From Petrolisthes cinctipes (Eukaryota; Arthropoda; Malacostraca; Decapoda; Porcellanidae), in contig JAWQEG010000360.1 of assembly GCA_033782935.1 (NCBI GenBank), forward strand, positions 744,001-808,000: 64,000 nucleotides of DNA, in the 5' to 3' direction. The position numbers and the translations under genes are program-made. The notes below the pieces were generated by a model that was not told the origin of the DNA, did no database searches, and saw only the letters and a list, made by a program, of their open reading frames with translations. Of the stretch, positions 49,401 to 62,449 are shown piece after piece (positions within the stretch are counted from its first letter, which is position 1; every line of letters begins with the position of its first letter).

Positions 49401-52400
49401 GTTTTGAGCATGTATTTTGAAAATACTCTAACACGGAGTAGGCATGTACAGGTCGCTTCTGGGACCCCTAAATATCGAATTTTCGGGTGTTTTGGGACTG
49501 AATTTGAGATATCGACTTTTTGGCACCTAAAAGATCGATTTTTAGCAGGTTTTTAGCCTATATTTTGAAAATTTTCTAGCACTGTACAGATTGCTTCTGG
49601 GACCCCAAAATATTGAATTTTCGGGTGTTTTGAGCCTGAATTTGAGATATAAACGGGTACAGAAGATACATGCACATATTGACTTTGGGCATCTAAAATA
49701 TCGATTTTCAGCATGTTTTGGGCCTGAATTTTGAAAATACTCTAGCACGGAGTAGGCATGTACAGATCGCTTCTGGGACCCCAAAAAAGCGAATTTTCGG
49801 GTGTTTAGGGCCAGAATTTGAGATATAAACGGGTACAGAAGATGCATGCACATATCGACTTTTGGGCACCTAAAAGATCGATTTTCAGTATGTTTTTGGC
49901 CTGTATTTTGAAAATACTCTAACACGGAGTAGGCATGTACAGATCGCTTCTGGGACCCCAAAATATCGAATTTCCGGGTGTTTAGGGCCAGAATTTGAGA
50001 TATAAACGGGTACAGAAGATGCATGCACATATCGACTTTTGGGCACCTAAAAGATCGATTTTCAGTATGTTTTTGGCCTGTATTTTGAAAATACTCTAAC
50101 ACGGAGTAGGCATGTACAGATCGCTTCTGGGACCCCAAAATATCGAATTTTCGGGTGTTTAGGGCCAGAATTTGAGATATAAACGGGTACAGAAGATGCA
50201 TGCACATATCGACTTTTGGGCACCTAAAAGATCGATTTTCAGTATGTTTTTGGCCTGTATTTTGAAAATACTCTAACACGGAGTAAGTATGTACAGATAC
50301 CTTCTGGGACCTCTAAATATCGAATTTTCGGGTGTTTTGGGACTGAATTTGAGATATCGATTTTTTGGCACCTAAAATGTCGATTTTTAGCATGTTTTTA
50401 GCCTATATTTTGAAAATATTCTAGCACTGTGTAGGCATGTACAGATTGCTTCTGGACCCCAAAATATTGAATTTTCGGGTGTTTTGAGCCTGAATTTGAG
50501 ATATAAACGGGTACAGAAGATACATGCACATATTGACTTTGGGCATCTAAAATATCGATTTTCAGTATGTTTTGAGCATGTATTTTGAAAATACTCTAAC
50601 ACGGAGTAGGCATGTACAGATCGCTTCTGGGACCCCTAAATATCGAATTTTCGGGTGTTTTGGGACTGAATTTGAGATATCGACTTTTTGGCACCTAAAA
50701 GATCGATTTTTAACATGTTTTTAGCCTATATTTTGAAAATATTCTAGCACTGTACAGATTGCTTCTGGGACCCCAAAATATTGAATTTTCGGGTGTTTTG
50801 AGCCTGAATTTGAGATATAAACGGGTACAGAAGATACATGCACATATCGCCTTTTCTGCACCTAAAAGATCGATTTTCAGTATGTTTTGAGCATGTATTT
50901 TGAAAATATTCTAACACGGAGTAGGCATGTACAGATCGCTTCTGGGACCCCTAAATATCGAATTTTCGTTTGTTTTGGGACTGAATTTGAGATATCGACT
51001 TTTTGGCACCTAAAAGATCGATTTTTAGCATGTTTTTAGCCTATATTTTGAAAATATTCTAGCACTGTGTAGGCATGTACAGATTGCTTCTGGGACCCCA
51101 AAATATTGAATTTTCGGGTGTTTTGAGCCTGAATTTGAGATATAAACGGGTACAGAAGATACATGCACATATTGACTTTGGGCATCTAAGAGATCGATTT
51201 TCAGTATGTTTTTGGCCTGTATTTTGAAAATACTCTAACACGGAGTAGGCATGTACAGATCGCTTCTGGGACCCCAAAATATCGAATTTTCGGGTGTTTA
51301 GGGCCAGAATTTGAGATATAAACGGGTACAGAAGATGCATGCACATATCGACTTTTGGGCACCTAAGAGATCGATTTTCAGTATGTTTTTGGCCTGTATT
51401 TTGAAAATACTCTAACACGGAGTAGGCATGTACAGATCGCTTCTGGGACCCCAAAATATCGAATTTTCGGGTGTTTAGGGCCAGAATTTGAGATATAAAC
51501 GGGTACAGAAGATGCATGCACATATCGACTTTTGGGCACATAAAAGATCGATTTTCAGTATGTTTTTGGCCTGTATTTTGAAAATACTCTAACACGGAGT
51601 AGGCATGTACAGATCGCTTCTGGGACCCCAAAATATCGAATTTTCGGGTTTTTAGGGCCAGAATTTGAGATATAAACGCGTACAGAAGATGCATGCACAT
51701 ATCGACTTTTGGGCACCTAAAAGATCGATTTTCAGTATGTTTTTGGCCTGTATTTTGAAAATACTCTAACACGGAGTAAGTATGTACAGATACCTTCTGG
51801 GACCTCTAAATATCGAATTTTCGGGTGTTTTGGGACTGAATTTGAGATATCGATTTTTTGGCACCTAAAATGTCGATTTTTAGCATGTTTTTAGCCTATA
51901 TTTTGAAAATATTCTAGCACTGTGTAGACATGTACAGATTGCTTCTGGACCCCAAAATTTTGAATTTTCGGGTGTTTTGAGCCTGAATTTGAGATATAAA
52001 CGGGTACAGAAGATACATGCACATATTGACTTTGGGCATCTAAAATATCGATTTTCAGTATGTTTTGAGCATGTATTTTGAAAATACTCTAACACGGAGT
52101 AGGCATGTACAGATCGCTTCTGGGACCCCTAAATATCGAATTTTCGGGTGTTTTGGGACTGAATTTGAGATTTCGACTTTTTGGCACCTAAAAGATCGAT
52201 TTTTAGCATGTTTTTAGCCTATATTTTGAAAATATTCTAGCACTGAGTAGGCATGTACAGATTGCTTCTGGGACCCCAAAATATTGAATTTTCGGGTGTT
52301 TTGAGCCTGAATTTTAGATATAAACGGGTCCAGAAGATACATGCACATATTGACTTTGAGCATCTAAAATATCGATTTTCAGTATGTTTTGAGCATGTAT

Positions 52401-55400
52401 TTTGAAAATACTCTAACACGGAGTAGGCATGTACAGATCGCTTCTGGGACCCCTAAATATCGAATTTTCGGGTGTTTTGGGACTGAATTTGAGATATCGA
52501 CTTTTTGGCACCTAAAAGATCGATTTTTAACATGTTTTTAGCCTATATTTTGAAAATATTCTAGCACTGTACAGATTGCTTCTGGGACCCCAAAATATTG
52601 AATTTTCGGGTGTTTTGAGCCTGAATTTGAGATATAAACGGGTACAGAAGATACATGCACATATTGACTTTGGGCATCTAAGAGATCGATTTTCAGTATG
52701 TTTTTGGCCTGTATTTTGAAAATACTCTAACACGGAGTAGGCATGTACAGATCGCTTCTGGGACCCCAAAATATCGAATTTTCGGGTGTTTAGGGCCAGA
52801 ATTTGAGATATAAACGGGTACAGAAGATGCATGCACATATCGACTTTTGGGCACCTAAAAGATCGATTTTCAGTATGTTTTTGGCCTATATTTTGAAAAT
52901 ACTCTAACACGGAGTAAGTATGTACAGATACCTTCTGGGACCTCTAAATATCGAATTTTCGGGTGTTTTGGGACTGAATTTGAGATATCGATTTTTTGGC
53001 ACCTAAAATGTCGATTTTTAGCATGTTTTTAGCCTATATTTTGAAAATATTCTAGCACTGTGTAGGCATGTACAGATTGCTTCTGGACCCCAAAATATTG
53101 AATTTTCGGGTGTTTTGAGCCTGAATTTGAGATATAAACGGGTACAGAAGATACATGCACATATTGACTTTGGGCATCTAAAATATCGATTTTCAGTATG
53201 TTTTGAGCATGTATTTTGAAAATACTCTAACACGGAGTAGGCATGTACAGATCGCTTCTGGGACCCCAAAATATCGAATTTTCGGGTGTTTAGGGCCAGA
53301 ATTTGAGATATAAACGGGTACAGAAGATGCATGCACATATCGACTTTTGGGCACCTAAAAGATCGATTTTCAGTATGTTTTTGGCCTGTATTTTGAAAAT
53401 ACTCTAACACGGAGTAAGTATGTACAGATACCTTCTGGGACCTCTAAATATCGAATTTTCGGGTGTTTTGGGACTGAATTTGAGATATCGATTTTTTGGC
53501 ACCTAAAATGTCGATTTTTAGCATGTTTTTAGCCTATATTTTGAAAATATTCTAGCACTGTGTAGGCATGTACAGATTGCTTCTGGACCCCAAAATATTG
53601 AATTTTCGGGTGTTTTGAGCCTGAATTTGAGATATAAACGGGTACAGAAGATACATGCACATATTGACTTTGGGCATCTAAAATATCGATTTTCAGTATG
53701 TTTTGAGCATGTATTTTGAAAATACACTAACACGGAGTAGGCATGTACAGATCGCTTCTGGGACCCCAAAATATCGAATTTTCGGGTGTTTAGGGCCAGA
53801 ATTTGAGATATAAACGGGTACAGAAGATGCATGCACATATCGACTTTTTGGCACCTAAAAGATCGATTTTCAGTATGTTTTTGGCCTGTATTTTGAAAAT
53901 ACTCAAACACGGAGTAAGTATGTACAGATACCTTCTGGGACCTCTAAATATCGAATTTTCGGGTGTTTTGGGACTGAATTTGAGATATCGATTTTTTGTT
54001 ACCTAAAATGTCGATTTTTAGCATGTTTTTAGCCTATATTTTGAAAATATTCTAGCACTGTGTAGGCATGTACAGATTGCTTCTGGACCCCAAAATATTG
54101 AATTTTCGGGTGTTTTGAGCCTGAATTTGAGATATAAACGGGTACAGAAGATACATGCACATATTGACTTTGGGCATCTAAAATATCGATTTTCAGTATG
54201 TTTTGAGCATGTATTTTGAAAATACTCTAACACGGAGTAGGCATGTACAGATCGCTTCTGGGACCCCTAAATATCGAATTTTCGGGTGTTTAGGGCCAGA
54301 ATTTGAGATATAAACGGGTACAGAAGATGCATGCACATATCGACTTTTGGGCACCTAAAAGATCGATTTTCAGTATGTTTTTGGCCTATATTTTGAAAAT
54401 ACTCTAACACGGAGTAGGCATGTACAGATACCTTCTGGGACCTCTAAATATCGAATTTTCGGGTGTTTCGGGACTGAATTTGAGATATCGATTTTTTGGC
54501 ACCTATAATGTCGATTTTTAGCATGTTTTTAGCCTATATTTTGAAAATATTCTAGCACTGTGTAGGCATGTACAGATTGCTTCTGGGACCCCAAAATATT
54601 GAATTTTCGGGTGTTTTGAGCCTGAATTTGAGATATAAACGGGTACTGAAGATGCATGCACATATCGACTTTTGTGCACCTAAAAGATCGATTTTCAGTA
54701 TGTTTTGAGCATGTATTTTGAAAATACTCTAACACGGAGTAGGCATGTACAGATCGCTTCTGGGACCCCTAAATATCGAATTTTCGGGTGTTTTGGGACT
54801 GAATTTGAGATATCGACTTTTTGGCACCTAAAAGATCGATTTTTAGCATGTTTTTAGCCTATATTTTGAAAATATTCTAGCACTGTACAGATTGCTTCTG
54901 GGACCCCAAAATATTGAATTTTCGGGTGTTTTGAGCCTGAATTTGAGATATAAACGGGTACAGATGATACATGCACATATTGACTATGGGCATCTAAAAT
55001 ATCGATTTTCAGCATGTTTTGGGCCTGAATTTTGAAAATACTCTAACACTGAGTAGGCATGTACAGATCGCTTCTGGGACCCCAAAATAGCGAATTTTCG
55101 GGTGTTTAGGGCCAGAATTTGAGATATAAACGGGTACAGAAGATGCATGCACATATCGATTTTTGGGCACCTAAAAGATCGATTTTCAGTATGTTTTTAG
55201 CCTGTATTTTGAAAATATTCTAACACGGAGTAGGCATGTACAGATACCTTCTGGGACCTCTAAATATCTAATTTTCGGGTGTTTTGGGACTGAATTTGAG
55301 ATATCGATTTTTTGGCACCTTAAATGTCGATTTTTAGCATGTTTTTAGCCTATATTTTGAAAATATTCTAGCACTGTGTAGGCATGTACAGATTGCTTCT

Positions 55401-55659
55401 GGGACCCCAAAATATTGAATTTTCGGGTGTTTTGAGCCTGAATTTGAGATATAAACGGGTACTAAAGATGCATGCACATATCGACTTTTGTGCACCTAAA
55501 AGATCGTTTTTCAGTATGTTTTGAGCATGTATTTTGAAAATATTCTAACACGGAGTAGGCATGTACAGATCGCTTCTGGGACCCCTAAATATCGAATTTT
55601 CGGTTGTTTTTGGACTGAATTTGAGATATCGACTTTTTGGAACCTAAAAGATCGATTTT

Positions 55660-58600
55660 TAGCATGTTTTTAGCCTATATTTTGAAAATATTCTAGCACT
55701 GTGTAGGCATGTACAGATTGCTTCTGGGACCCCAAAATATTGAATTTTCGGGTGTTTTGAGCCTGAATTTGAGATATAAACGGGTACAGATGATACATGC
55801 ACATATTGACTTTGGGCATCTAAAATATCGATTTTCAGCATGTTTTGGGCCTGTATTTTGAAAATACTCTAACACTGAGTAGGCATGTACAGATCGCTTC
55901 TGGGACCACAAAATATCGAATTTTCGGGTGTTTAGGGCCAGAATTTGAGATATAAACGGGTACAGAAGATGCATGCACATATCGACTTTTGGGCACCTAA
56001 GAGATCGATTTTCAGTATGTTTTTGGCCTGTATTTTGAAAATACTCTAACACGGAGTAGGCATGTACAGATCGCTTCTGGGACCCCAAAATATCGAATTT
56101 TCGGGTGTTTAGGGCCAGAATTTGAGATATAAACGGGTACAGAAGATGCATGCACATATCGACTTTTGGGCACATAAAAGATCGATTTTCAGTATGTTTT
56201 TGGCCTGTATTTTGAAAATACTCTAACACGGAGTAGGCATGTACAGATCGCTTCTGGGACCCCAAAATATCGAATTTTCGGGTTTTTAGGGCCAGAATTT
56301 GAGATATAAACGCGTACAGAAGATGCATGCACATATCGACTTTTGGGCACCTAAAAGATCGATTTTCAGTATGTTTTTGGCCTGTATTTTGAAAAGACTC
56401 TAACACGGAGTAAGTATGTACAGATACCTTCTGGGACCTCTAAATATCGAATTTTCGGGTGTTTTGGGACTGAATTTGAGATATCGATTTTTTGGCACCT
56501 AAAATGTCGATTTTTAGCATGTTTTTAGCCTATATTTTGAAAATATTCTAGCACTGTGTAGACATGTACAGATTGCTTCTGGACCCCAAAATATTGAATT
56601 TTCGGGTGTTTTGAGCCTGAATTTGAGATATAAACGGGTACAGAAGATACATGCACATATTGACTTTGGGCATCTAAAATATCGATTTTCAGTATGTTTT
56701 GAGCATGTATTTTGAAAATACTCTAACACGGAGTAGGCATGTACAGATCGCTTCTGGGACCCCTAAATATCGAATTTTCGGGTGTTTTGGGACTGAATTT
56801 GAGATATCGACTTTTTGGCACCTAAAAGATCGATTTTTAGCATGTTTTTAGCCTATATTTTGAAAATATTCTAGCACTGAGTAGGCATGTACAGATTGCT
56901 TCTGGGACCCCAAAATATTGAATTTTCGGGTGTTTTGAGCCTGAATTTTAGATATAAACGGGTCCAGAAGATACATGCACATATTGACTTTGAGCATCTA
57001 AAATATCGATTTTCAGTATGTTTTGAGCATGTATTTTGAAAATACTCTAACACGGAGTAGGCATGTACAGATCGCTTCTGGGACCCCTAAATATCGAATT
57101 TTCGGGTGTTTTGGGACTGAATTTGAGATATCGACTTTTTGGCACCTAAAAGATCGATTTCTAGCATGTTTTTAGCCTATATTTTGAAAATATTCTAGCA
57201 CTGAATAGGCATGTACAGATTTCTTCTGGGACCCTAAAATATTGAATTTTCGGGTGTTTTGAGCCTGAATTTGAGATATAAACGGGTACAGAAGATACAT
57301 GCACATATTGACTTTGGGCACCAAAAATATCGATTTTCAGCATGTTTTGGGCCTGAATTTCGAAAATACTCTAACACGGAGTAGGCATGTACAGATCGCT
57401 TCTGGGACCCCAAAATATCGAATTTTCGGGTGTTTAGGGCCAGAATTTGAGATATAAACGGGTACAGAAGATGCATGCACATATCGACTTTTGGGCACCT
57501 AAAAGATCGATTTTCAGTATGTTTTTGGCCTGTATTTTGAAAATACTCTAACACGGAGTAAGCATGTACAGATACCTTCTGGGACCTCTAAATATCGAAT
57601 ATTCGGGTGTTTTGGGACTGAATTTGAGATATCGATTTTTTGGCACCTAAAATGTCGATTTTTAGCATGTTTTTAGCCTATATTTTGAAAATATTCTAGC
57701 ACTGTGTAGGCATGTACAGATTGCTTCTGGGACCCCAAAATATTGAATTTTCGGGTGTTTTGAGCCTGAATTTGAGATATAAACGGGTACAGAAGATACA
57801 TGCACATATTGACTTTGGGCATCTAAAATATCGATTTTCAGTATGTTTTGAGCATGTATTTTGAAAATACTCTAACACGGAGTAGGTATGTACAGATCGC
57901 TTCTGGGACCCCTAAATATCGAATTTTCGGGTGTTTTGGGACTGAATTTGAGATATCGACTTTTTGGCACCTAAAAGATCGATTTTTAGCATGTTTTTAG
58001 CCTATATTTTGAAAATATTCTAGCACTGAGTAGGCATGTACAGATTGCTTCTGGGACCCCAAAATATTGAATTTTCGGATGTTTTGAGCCTGAATTTGAG
58101 ATATAAACGGGTACAGAAGATACATGCACATATTGACTTTGGGCATCTAAAATATCGATTTTCAGTATGTTTTGAGCATGTATTTTGAAAATACTCTAAC
58201 ACGGAGTAGGCATGTACAGATCGCTTCTGGGAACCCTAAATATCGAATATTCGGGTGTTTTGGGACCGAATTTGAGATATCGACTTTTTGGCACCTAAAA
58301 GATCGATTTTTAGCATGTTTTTAGCCTATATTTTGAAAATATTCTAGCACTGTGTAGGCATGTACAGATTGCTTCTGGGACCCCAAAATATTGAATTTTC
58401 GGGTGTTTTGAGCCTGAATTTGAGATATAAACGGGTACAGATGATACATGCACATATTGACTTTGGGCATCTAAAATATCGATTTTCAGCATGTTTTGGG
58501 CCTGTATTTTGAAAATACTCTAACACTGAGTAGGCATGTACAGATCGCTTCTGGGACCACAAAATATCGAATTTTCGGGTGTTTAGGGCCAGAATTTGAG

Positions 58601-61000
58601 ATATAAACGGGTACAGAAGATGCATGCACATATCGACTTTTGGGCACCTAAGAGATCGATTTTCAGTATGTTTTTGGCCTGTATTTTGAAAATACTCTAA
58701 CACGGAGTAGGCATGTACAGATCGCTTCTGGGACCCCAAAATATCGAATTTTCGGGTGTTTAGGGCCAGAATTTGAGATATAAACGGGTACAGAAGATGC
58801 ATGCACATATCGACTTTTGGGCACATAAAAGATCGATTTTCAGTATGTTTTTGGCCTGTATTTTGAAAATACTCTAACACGGAGTAGGCATGTACAGATA
58901 GCTTCTGGGACCCCAAAATATCGAATTTTCGGGTGTTTAGGGCCAGAATTTGAGATATAAACGCGTACAGAAGATGCATGCACATATCGACTTTTGGGCA
59001 CCTAAAAGATCGATTTTCAGTATGTTTTTGGCCTGTATTTTGAAAATACTCTAACACGGAGTAAGTATGTACAGATACCTTCTGGGACCTCTAAATATCG
59101 AATTTTCGGGTGTTTTGGGACTGAATTTGAGATATCGATTTTTTGGCACCTAAAATGTCGATTTTTAGCATGTTTTTAGCCTATATTTTGAAAATATTCT
59201 AGCACTGTGTAGACATGTACAGATTGCTTCTGGATCCCAAAATATTGAATTTTCGGGTGTTTTGAGCCTGAATTTGAGATATAAACGGGTACAGAAGATA
59301 CATGCACATATTGACTTTGGGCATCTAAAATATCGATTTTCAGTATGTTTTGAGCATGTATTTTGAAAATACTCTAACACGGAGTAGGCATGTACAGATC
59401 GCTTCTGGGACCCCTAAATATCGAATTTTCGGGTGTTTTGGGACTGAATTTGAGATATCGACTTTTTGGCACCTAAAAGATCGATTTTTAGCATGTTTTT
59501 AGCCTATATTTTGAAAATATTCTAGCACTGAGTAGGCATGTACAGATTGCTTCTGGGACCCCAAAATATTGAATTTTCGGGTGTTTTGAGCCTGAATTTT
59601 AGATATAAACGGGTCCAGAAGATACATGCACATATTGACTTTGAGCATCTAAAATATCGATTTTCAGTATGTTTTGAGCATGTATTTTGAAAATACTCTA
59701 ACACGGAGTAGGCATGTACAGATCGCTTCTGGGACCCCTAAATATCGAATTTTCGGGTGTTTTGGGACTGAATTTGAGATATCGACTTTTTGGCACCTAA
59801 AAGATCGATTTCTAGCATGTTTTTAGCCTATATTTTGAAAATATTCTAGCACTGAATAGGCATGTACAGATTTCTTCTGGGACCCTAAAATATTGAATTT
59901 TCGGGTGTTTTGAGCCTGAATTTGAGATATAAACGGGTACAGAAGATACATGCACATATTGACTTTGGGCACCAAAAATATCGATTTTCAGCATGTTTTG
60001 GGCCTGAATTTCGAAAATACTCTAACACGGAGTAAGCATGTACAATAACCTTCTGGGACCTCTAAATATCGAATTTTCGGGTGTTTTGGGACTGAATTTG
60101 AGATATCGATTTTTTGGCACCTAAAATGTCGATTTTTAGCATGTTTTTAGCCTATATTTTGAAAATATTCTAGCACTGTGTAGGCATGTACAGATTGCTT
60201 CTGGGACCCCAAAATATTGAATTTTCGGGTGTTTTGAGCCTGAATTTGAGATATAAACGGGTACAGAAGATACATGCACATATTGACTTTGGGCATCTAA
60301 AATATCGATTTTCAGTATGTTTTGAGCATGTATTTTGAAAATACTCTAACACGGAGTAGGTATGTACAGATCGCTTCTGGGACCCCTAAATATCGAATTT
60401 TCGGGTGTTTTGGGACTGAATTTGAGATATCGACTTTTTGGCACCTAAAAGATCGATTTTTAGCATGTTTTTAGCCTATATTTTGAAAATATTCTAGCAC
60501 TGAGTAGGCATGTACAGATTGCTTCTGGGACCCCAAAATATTGAATTTTCGGGTGTTTTGAGCCTGAATTTGAGATATAAACGGGTACAGAAGATACATG
60601 CACATATTGACTTTGGGCATCTAAAATATCGATTTTCAGTATGTTTTGAGCATGTATTTTGAAAATACTCTAACACGGAGTAGGCATGTACAGATCGCTT
60701 CTGGGACCCCTAAATATCGAATATTCGGGTGTTTTGGGACCGAATTTGAGATATCGACTTTTTGGCACCTAAAAGATCGATTTTTAGCATGTTTTTAGCC
60801 TATATTTTGAAAATATTCTAGCACTGTGTAGGCATGTACAGATTGCTTCTGGGACCCCAAAATATTGAATTTTCGGGTGTTTTGAGCCTGAATTTGAGAT
60901 ATAAACGGGTACAGAAGATACATGCACATATTGACTTTGGGCATCTAAAATATCGATTTTCAGCATGTTTTGGGCCTGTATTTTGAAAATACTCTAACAC
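55660..61000. repeat. Tandem 2,651/2,474-bp higher-order block
   Basis: Landmarks at 55659, 55693, 56514, 56871 and 57161 recur at +2,651. Those at 57696, 58020 and 58310 recur at +2,474. The change of 177 bp is loss of one A' monomer near 60.01 kb compared with 57.37-57.55 kb. Confidence 0.85.
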
Positions 61001-62449
61001 TGAGTAGGCATGTACAGATCGCTTCTGGGACCACAAAATATCGAATTTTCGGGTGTTTAGGGCCAGAATTTGAGATATAAACGCGTACAGAAGATGCATG
61101 CACATATCGACTTTTGGGCACCTAAGAGATCGATTTTCAGTATGTTTTTGGCCTGTATTTTGAAAATACTCTAACACGGAGTAGGCATGTACAGATCGCT
61201 TCTGGGACCCCAAAATATCGAATTTTCGGGTGTTTAGGGCCAGAATTTGAGATATAAACGGGTACAGAAGATGCATGCACATATCGACTTTTGGGCACCT
61301 AAAAGATCGATTTTCAGTATGTTTTTTGCCTATATTTTGAAAATACTCTAACACGGAGTAAGTATGTACAGATACCTTCTGGGACCTCTAAATATCGAAT
61401 TTTCGGGTGTTTTGGGACTGAATTTGAGATATCGATTTTTTGGCACCTAAAATGTCGATTTTTAGCATGTTTTTAGCCTATATTTTGAAAATATTCTAGC
61501 ACTGTGTAGGCATGTACAGATTGCTTCTGGACCCCAAAATATTGAATTTTCGGGTGTTTTGAGCCTGAATTTGAGATATAAACGGGTACAGAAGATACAT
61601 GCACATATTGACTTTAGGCATCTAAAATATCGATTTTCAGTATGTTTTGAGCATGTATTTTGAAAATACTCTAACACGGAGTAGGCATGTACAGATCGCT
61701 TCTGGGACCCCAAAATATCGAATTTTCGGGTGTTTAGGGCCAGAATTTGAGATATAAACGGGTACAGAAGATGCATGCACATATCGACTTTTGGGCACCT
61801 AAAAGATCGATTTTCAGTATGTTTTTGGCCTGTATTTTGAAAATACTCTAACACGGAGTAAGTATGTACAGATATCGAATTTTCGGGTGTTTTGGGACTG
61901 AATTTGAGATATCGATTTTTTGGCACCTAAAAGGTCGATTTTTAGCATGTTTTTAGCCTATATTTTGAAAATATTCTAGCACTGTGTAGGCATGTACAGA
62001 TTGCTTCTGGACCCCAAAATATTGAATTTTCGGGTGTTTTGAGCCTGAATTTGAGATTTAAACGGGTACAGAAGATACATGCACATATTGACTTTGGGCA
62101 TCTAAAATATCGATTTTCAGTATGTTTTGAGCATGTATTTTGAAAATACTCTAACACGGAGTAGGCATGTACAGATCGCTTCTGGGACCCCAAAATATCG
62201 AATTTTCGGGTGTTTAGGGCCAGAATTTGAGATATAAACGGGTACAGAAGATGCATGCACATATCGACTTTTGGGCACCTAAAAGATCGATTTCAGTATG
62301 TTTTTGGCCTATATTTTGAAAATACTCTAACACGGAGTAGGCATGTACAGATACCTTCTGGGACCTCTAAATATCGAATTTTCGGGTGTTTCGGGACTGA
62401 ATTTGAGATATCGATTTTTTGGCACCTAAAATGTCGATTTTTAGCATGT

